The position numbers were made by a program, and so were the translations under genes. 27,725 bases of DNA from Bacteroidales bacterium (GTDB taxonomy: Bacteria; Bacteroidota; Bacteroidia; Bacteroidales; WCHB1-69), in NCBI GenBank assembly GCA_023229985.1, contig JALNYF010000029.1, positions 1 to 27,725 on the forward strand. Direction: 5' to 3'. Below the pieces are notes generated by a model. The model was not told the DNA's origin. It made no database searches and saw nothing but the letters and a program-made list of their open reading frames with translations. Positions 23,202 through 27,725 of this stretch are shown piece by piece (position 1 is the first letter of the stretch; every line of letters begins with the position of its first letter).

Positions 23202-24473
23202 ATGAAAAAAATCCTTCTTTTATCTTTTATATTGACTCTCATGTCGTCGCTGATTGCTCAATCTTTTGACGGGATTTCGTTCACTAATACGGGTTATAAT
23301 TCCCATATTAAAAGCATTGAATTATACAAAGAGGGTTATGAATTTGCCTTTCCTATCATCACCTTAAACAGCAACGAAAAATTGATTTTGCGCTTCGATG
23401 ATTTAGGTGAAGAAGGTCGTTATTTGAAATATACATTCATACATTGCACGCACGATTGGAAATCCGATGGACTGAATCAAATCGAATATTTGGAAGGGTT
23501 TACGGAAGATGAAATCACCGATTATGAGTACTCTTTTAATACCATTACTTCTTATACACACTACTCATTAGTGTTTCCCGGAGAGATGATGCGGATTACG
23601 AAATCAGGAAATTATATCTTGTTCGTTTATGATGAAACGCCGGAAACACCTGTTCTGACGCGCCGATTTGTGGTGCAGGAAGAACAAGTTGCGGACATTT
23701 CGGGTGAGGTTAAACAAGCATCGGATGTGACTTACATGTTTAGCAAACAAGAAGTTGATTTTCTGGTTCATACGGGTGGCTATTCGGTCAAAAATCCCGC
23801 GCAATACCTGCATGCTGTCATTTTGCAAAATGGACGATGGGACAACGCCATTACCGGTTTACGCTACCGCTCCGGCAAACCCGGCGAGTATAGTTTCGAC
23901 TATGACGATCATCAAAATGCTTTTAACGGAGGTTCCGAATTTCGCGATTTTGATACAAAAAGTTTAAAATACAATGGAACACATATTGTCTCTATCGGCT
24001 ATTATAATCAAGAAAATCAGGCATTTGTGGTAGAAGACTTAGCACGTCCTTATGGCGCATACGTCTCCGAAAATACCATTAACGGTAAGTGCTACTTCAA
24101 AAATGAAGACTACGAAGGTAGAAATCGGCAGGATTATATCAACACTTATTTTACCTTGCGTGTGGATTTTCCCGTGACAGACGGTAAATTATACGTCTTT
24201 GGCGAACTTACCGACTGGAGAATCCTGAAAAATGCAGAACTTAAACCTAATCCTAAAACAGGGTTATGGGAAACATCTTTGTTGCTTAAACAGGGTTTTT
24301 ACAATTATCAGTATGTTTTTGTAAAAAACGGCACCAATTTAATAGATGAAACCTACATCGAAGGCAGCCATTGGGAAACCCGCAACGATTATTATATTTT
24401 TCTTTATCTACAAGAAGAAGGAAACGCTTATGACAAATTAATCGGGTTTAAAACATTGCAAATCAACCACTAA
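23202..24473 (+). CDS. Type IX secretion system plug-family protein (DUF5103)
   Basis: The 423-residue exported protein has a signal peptide of about 20 residues (MSSLIAQ). It matches the DUF5103 / T9SS plug family: KYTFIHCTHDWKSDGLNQIEYLEGF (in outline), then YEYSFNTITSYTHYSLVFPG, SGNYILFVYDE and LTRRFVVQEEQ. The family was recognised through a protein that closes the periplasmic side of the SprA translocon channel in a Flavobacterium T9SS. The C-terminal part (about 310-410) looks like a carbohydrate-binding-module-type beta-sandwich (LYVFGELTDWRI, GLWETSLLLKQGFYNYQYVF), as in that family. It stands alone with its own promoter, 86 bp upstream of recF. Confidence 0.8.
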   Translation: MKKILLLSFILTLMSSLIAQSFDGISFTNTGYNSHIKSIELYKEGYEFAFPIITLNSNEKLILRFDDLGEEGRYLKYTFIHCTHDWKSDGLNQIEYLEGFTEDEITDYEYSFNTITSYTHYSLVFPGEMMRITKSGNYILFVYDETPETPVLTRRFVVQEEQVADISGEVKQASDVTYMFSKQEVDFLVHTGGYSVKNPAQYLHAVILQNGRWDNAITGLRYRSGKPGEYSFDYDDHQNAFNGGSEFRDFDTKSLKYNGTHIVSIGYYNQENQAFVVEDLARPYGAYVSENTINGKCYFKNEDYEGRNRQDYINTYFTLRVDFPVTDGKLYVFGELTDWRILKNAELKPNPKTGLWETSLLLKQGFYNYQYVFVKNGTNLIDETYIEGSHWETRNDYYIFLYLQEEGNAYDKLIGFKTLQINH

Positions 24474-24528
24474 TTGCCCGTATTTTGCACTTTTTAAGAA
24501 TAATAATCGGCAATTCGGCTAAATAAAG

Positions 24529-24536
24529 TATCTTTG
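24529..24536 (+). promoter_or_regulatory. -7 element of recF
   Basis: TATCTTTG within GTATCTTTGCAAC, 23 bp before the ATG at 24560. It shows recF has its own promoter behind the plug gene. Confidence 0.6.
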
Positions 24537-24559
24537 CAACGCAATTTTATGCGAAAAAA

Positions 24560-25645
24560 ATGTACTTAAAATCAATACAACTTACTAATTTTAAAAACTA
24601 TAGCGATTCATTTTTTGAATTTACGGATAATGTGAATGTCATCGTGGGGGAGAATGGTAGCGGAAAAACCAATCTGTTAGACGCTATTCATTATTTATCA
24701 TTTTGTAAAAGTTACTTTGCTTCCCAAGATGGATTCTCAATAAAATTTGAACAGGATTTTTTTGCTATTCATGGCGAATTTGCCCAATATGATGACAATC
24801 TGTCCCAGAAAATCAGTTGCACTTTCCGGCAGGGCGGACGCAAAACCATGAAAGCCAATATGAAAGAATATGAGCGACTGAGCGATCACATTGGTCGCTA
24901 CCCGCTCATTATGGTTGCACCCTACGGAAACGACCTTATCAACGACGGAAGCGAGGTGCGAAGAAAGTTTATTGATGTCATTCTTTCTCAATTTTATAAA
25001 GAATATTTGCATAAACTTATTGATTATCAAAAAATTATCATTCATCGCAATTCCATCTTTAAACAATATTACGAAACCGGTCAGCTCAATTCGGAACTAT
25101 TACATATTTATAATGAACAACTTATCCCTATCGGGACATATATCTATGAAAGAAGAAAGGATTTTATTGAAACCATTATTCCTATCTTCCAAAAATATTA
25201 CAATTATTTATCAGACAATAAAGAAGTTGTACAAATCGAGTATCAGTCGCCGGTTGCCGACTGTTTATACGAAGAAGGATTAAAACGTTCGGAACAAGCA
25301 GATTATAAGTCTGGCTATACCACTTTTGGGATTCATAAAGACGATTATGTGTTTTATTTAAACAATAAATCTGCTAAACGTTTCTGCTCGCAAGGACAGC
25401 AAAAATCCCTTGCGCTGTCGCTCAAATTATCCCAATTTGATTATATTTACGAACGTAAGCACGTTAAACCTATTCTGCTGTTAGATGACATTTTTGATAA
25501 ATTGGACTTGAAAAGAATTGGTCAATTACTCCATTTAGTTGGAGATGAACATTTTGGACAAGTTTTCATTTCGGACACGGACGAGCAAAGAATCCATCAT
25601 ATTTTCGATTTGCACGGAATCCAAAACAAAATGTTTCGCTTATAA
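24560..25645 (+). CDS. recF: DNA replication and repair protein RecF
   Basis: This 361-residue SMC-like ATPase loads RecA at single-strand gaps. Walker A is G30-ENGSGKT (GENGSGKTNLLDAIHYLSF), the ABC signature is in SQGQQKSLALSLKLSQ, and Walker B is ILLLDDIFDKLD. The length and the short coiled-coil arm match RecF. It is not in the common dnaA-dnaN-recF setting; in Bacteroidota recF is often elsewhere. A strong terminator follows. Confidence 0.95.
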   Translation: MYLKSIQLTNFKNYSDSFFEFTDNVNVIVGENGSGKTNLLDAIHYLSFCKSYFASQDGFSIKFEQDFFAIHGEFAQYDDNLSQKISCTFRQGGRKTMKANMKEYERLSDHIGRYPLIMVAPYGNDLINDGSEVRRKFIDVILSQFYKEYLHKLIDYQKIIIHRNSIFKQYYETGQLNSELLHIYNEQLIPIGTYIYERRKDFIETIIPIFQKYYNYLSDNKEVVQIEYQSPVADCLYEEGLKRSEQADYKSGYTTFGIHKDDYVFYLNNKSAKRFCSQGQQKSLALSLKLSQFDYIYERKHVKPILLLDDIFDKLDLKRIGQLLHLVGDEHFGQVFISDTDEQRIHHIFDLHGIQNKMFRL

Positions 25646-25646
25646 G

Positions 25647-25682
25647 CTAATAAAAGCCTCAAAATTTTGAGGCTTTTATTAG
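25647..25682 (+). terminator. Bidirectional terminator between recF and the repeat lipoprotein
   Basis: A perfect 36-base palindrome centred on AAAATTTT, with GCCTC/GAGGC in the stem and A/T runs on both outer sides (AATAAAAGCCTC, GAGGCTTTTATT). It lies between the convergent recF and repeat-lipoprotein genes and can serve both strands. Confidence 0.85.
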
Positions 25683-25727
25683 ATATGAATGATATTTCTT
25701 TTCCCTTAATTCTTGAAAAGTAGAAAA

Positions 25728-27725
25728 TTATCTACTGCGAGAAGATGATGAACCCCCTGATCGTGAACTCGAACTTGATGATGACGACCTTGACGAGCTA
25801 CTCGAACTTGAACCAGAATAAGAGCTTCCTGAACTCGGTTTCGAATAAGAACTTCCTGAACTTGGACGCGATGAGCTACTAGAGTTGGGTTTAGAATAAG
25901 AGCTTCCTGAACTTGGTTTCGAATAAGAACTTCCTGAACTTGGACGCGATGAGCTACCGGAGTTGGGTTGGGAATAAGAGCTTCCTGAACTTGGCTTGGA
26001 ATAAGAACTGCCTGAACTTGGACGCGATGAGCTACCGGAGTTGGGTTGGGAATAAGAGCTTCCTGAACTTGGCTTGGAATAAGAACTGCCTGAATCTGGA
26101 CGCGATGAGCTACCGGAGTTGGGTTTAGAATATGAGCTTCCGGAGTTGGGTTGGTTAGTTGAAGGACGGGTCGAAGATCCCGGATTATTGCTGCCGCCGG
26201 TGCTGGGTCTGTAGCCACTGTTTGGTGTCGAGGTTCCGGGAGTTTTATTAACTCCGGAGTTGGGTCTGTAGCCGCTGTTTGGTGTAGAAGAACCCGGATT
26301 ATTGCTGCCGCCGGTGCTCGGTCTGTAGCCGCTGTTTGGTGTAGAAGAACCCGGATTATTGCTGCCGCCGGTGCTGGGTCTGTAGCCGCTGTTTGGTGTA
26401 GAAGTTCCGGGAGTTTTATTAACTCCGGAGTTGGGTCTGTTATCGCTGTTTGGTGTAGAAGTTCCGGGAGTTTTATTAACTCCGGAGTTGGGTCTGTTAT
26501 CGCTGTTTGGTGTCGAAGTTCCTGGAGTTTTATTCACGCCGGTGTTGGGTCTGTTATCGCTGTTTGGTGTCGAAGTTCCTGGAGTTTTATTAACTCCGGA
26601 GTTGGGTCTGTTATCGCTGTTTGGTGTAGAAGTTCCTGGAGTTTTATTGCCGCCGGTGTTGGGTCTGTTATCGCTGTTTGGCGTGGAAGTTCCTGGAGTT
26701 TTATTGACGCCGGTGTTGGGTCTGTTATCGCTGTTTGGCGTGGAAGTTCCTGGAGTTTTATTGATGTCCGTTGTTGGTTTGTCTGTTGTGATTGGATCGG
26801 TAGTTGAGCCGGGGACTTTTCCTGAGGAAGGAGTGATCTTATTTGAGCTGATGGAGGGATTGGCAGCCAAGATGTCATCATATCTTTGGTTGAAGCTGAC
26901 GGGGGTTAGGTCGCGGGAAGCAAAAATGGTGCTGCCGGTTCTGTTGTCGTTTTCATCATCTTCGCCGTAGCCTTCCGGGCGATCCCCTCTGCCGCCGCCG
27001 TTGCCGGTATTGGTCGGTCCTACATTATGACGGTGTCCATAGTAATAAGAATGATTTCCGTCATAATTGTTATGATAGTAATTTGCGTAAATACCATCGT
27101 AGTAGCCATTATAGTAGCCATCGTAATAACCATGATTATAGCCGTTGTAGTAGCCGTGGTGTCCCCATCCGTAGTAGGGTGAATTCCAGCCCCAGCCATA
27201 ATTGAAACCATGCGCATAGTAACCGTAATCATAATAGTACGGACGATAATAATTGGTAGGCCACCACCAGTTGTATCCTAAATAAATACTGATTCCCCAA
27301 TTGCTGGGGGAGTTATCGTACCAATATAAGTTGGTATAGTAGGGGTCATAGTAGCCCCATCCACAATTATAATCGTGATGGAAACGACGAATACGTGAGG
27401 TATAATAATAATCGTAGTAGTCGTCCTCATCATAATAATAGTTGTTGGTGACGTAGGTGTTTCCGTCTTCGTTGTCATAGTAGGTCTCTGAAGAGGAATA
27501 GCCTAAATTCTCGCCATTGTTTTCAGAATAATTATATTCTTCATAATTATAACTATTTTCGGCGGATGAAGTTTCTACTTGCGGTTCTTCAATGTATTCA
27601 CTGTTTTCCGCAACGGTTTGGCGATGGTATTGTGCATCAGAAGAAGATGTATAAACATCGTCATAATATGACAATTCACTTAATTTGCAAGATGTTACCA
27701 ACAGTGAGACGGCAATCATCGGAAT
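25728..27725 (-). CDS. Tyr/Trp-rich tandem-repeat lipoprotein (5' end probably beyond the window)
   Basis: At least 663 residues. A lipobox LLVTSC is near the N-terminus, but only 10 residues precede Cys11, and the frame continues upstream (Ile-Pro), so the true start is probably past the window edge. Regions in order: an acidic Tyr/Ser/Asn/Glu segment (about 15-110), a Tyr/Trp/Gly/His/Asn-rich segment (about 110-230, with repeats like GYYNGYNHGYYDGYYNGYYDG), an acidic stretch, a 19-residue tandem repeat (about 320-520: NKTPGTSTPNSDNRPNTGV), then a 26-residue Ser/Lys/Pro repeat and a Ser/Arg-rich tail. No T9SS domain. It is an extended, surface-anchored fibre or matrix-type protein. The composition suggests adhesion or sugar contact, but function is unknown. 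Confidence 0.7.
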   Translation of the reverse strand: MPMIAVSLLVTSCKLSELSYYDDVYTSSSDAQYHRQTVAENSEYIEEPQVETSSAENSYNYEEYNYSENNGENLGYSSSETYYDNEDGNTYVTNNYYYDEDDYYDYYYTSRIRRFHHDYNCGWGYYDPYYTNLYWYDNSPSNWGISIYLGYNWWWPTNYYRPYYYDYGYYAHGFNYGWGWNSPYYGWGHHGYYNGYNHGYYDGYYNGYYDGIYANYYHNNYDGNHSYYYGHRHNVGPTNTGNGGGRGDRPEGYGEDDENDNRTGSTIFASRDLTPVSFNQRYDDILAANPSISSNKITPSSGKVPGSTTDPITTDKPTTDINKTPGTSTPNSDNRPNTGVNKTPGTSTPNSDNRPNTGGNKTPGTSTPNSDNRPNSGVNKTPGTSTPNSDNRPNTGVNKTPGTSTPNSDNRPNSGVNKTPGTSTPNSDNRPNSGVNKTPGTSTPNSGYRPSTGGSNNPGSSTPNSGYRPSTGGSNNPGSSTPNSGYRPNSGVNKTPGTSTPNSGYRPSTGGSNNPGSSTRPSTNQPNSGSSYSKPNSGSSSRPDSGSSYSKPSSGSSYSQPNSGSSSRPSSGSSYSKPSSGSSYSQPNSGSSSRPSSGSSYSKPSSGSSYSKPNSSSSSRPSSGSSYSKPSSGSSYSGSSSSSSSRSSSSSSSSRSGGSSSSRSR
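25864..26142 (-). repeat. 78-bp tandem repeat inside the lipoprotein gene
   Basis: Units start at 25864, 25942, 26020 and 26098, exactly 78 bp apart; the last is incomplete. Each codes for 26 residues built from GSSYSKPSS, GSSYSQPNS and GSSSRPSS. The copies at 25942 and 26020 differ by very few bases, implying recent duplication. Confidence 0.85.
26193..26762 (-). repeat. 57-bp tandem repeat, ten copies, inside the lipoprotein gene
   Basis: Ten consecutive 57-bp units encode 19 residues each (NKTPGTSTPNSDNRPNTGV and variants), followed by part of an eleventh down to about 26140. Copies 1-6 (26421-26762) share SDNRP; copies 7-10 share SGYRP, and SNNPGS replaces NKTPGT in some, so two subfamilies alternate. 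In-frame length keeps the gene open if units are gained or lost. Confidence 0.9.

Noticed and set aside
25864..26762. Possible CRISPR-like array
   Set aside because: Repeats are directly adjacent without unique spacers and stay in frame with a long lipoprotein gene.
26431..26970. A + strand 179-codon frame with GLLSLFGVEVPGV repeats
   Set aside because: It is the other-strand reading of the 57-bp protein repeat; it has no start signal or promoter.
1..27725. tRNA, rRNA, riboswitches, phage or defence genes
   Set aside because: None could be recognised by eye. The S74 domain is phage-like but its protein carries a signal peptide and a T9SS tail, so it is not evidence for a prophage.

Overview
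The window reads as chromosome from a member of the Bacteroidota, probably an environmental or gut Bacteroidales-like organism. The evidence is AT-rich intergenic DNA, repeated use of the Bacteroidota promoter core TAnnTTTG (seen as TATCTTTG, TAGTTTTG, TACTTTTG and TACCTTTG), lipoproteins with Bacteroidota-type lipoboxes, type IX secretion (T9SS) sorting domains, a T9SS plug-family protein, a DUF4837 lipoprotein and a TrkH/TrkA pair. No rRNA, tRNA or CRISPR array was seen.

Layout. (1) Positions 1-4124 are an accessory island. Two nearly identical 3' ends of an IS3-family insertion sequence (2-232 and 3121-3353) lie in opposite orientation and point inward. They bracket a three-gene + strand cassette: a surface protein with an S74-type chaperone domain and a T9SS tail, a small lipoprotein, and a GH16 glycoside hydrolase. 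A minus-strand stub of a T9SS type B sorting domain is cut at the right IS edge. The right IS copy is a dead transposase, and it is itself broken at about 3828 by what looks like the end of another IS. (2) Positions 4125-11351 (minus) hold nrdJ (B12-dependent ribonucleotide reductase), then manC, a polysaccharide flippase, a small outer-membrane protein and hemW, with 10-55 bp gaps. (3) Positions 11788-16961 (+) hold a periplasmic PepSY-like repeat protein, prmA, a DUF4837 lipoprotein, then an ECF-type sigma factor with a downstream membrane protein whose periplasmic end is a T9SS type B sorting domain. (4) mdh (+) converges on a minus-strand group: a Gate-domain membrane protein, an OprP-like porin, and TrkA and TrkH for potassium uptake. 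(5) Positions 23202-25645 (+) hold the T9SS plug-family protein and recF, followed by a strong bidirectional terminator. (6) Positions 25728-27725 (minus) hold a Tyr/Trp/Gly-rich, tandem-repeat lipoprotein, probably cut at its 5' end by the window edge.

How it fits together. Most genes are core housekeeping: dNTP supply, GDP-mannose and glycan export, malate dehydrogenase, potassium homeostasis, recombination and ribosomal protein methylation. The thread running through the window is type IX secretion: a likely machine component (plug), one full cargo with a type A signal, a GH16 with a coathanger-like C-terminus, a broken type B cargo, and a sigma/membrane-protein pair that could sense T9SS status. 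That pair and the IS-bracketed cassette are the two places most worth a closer look.
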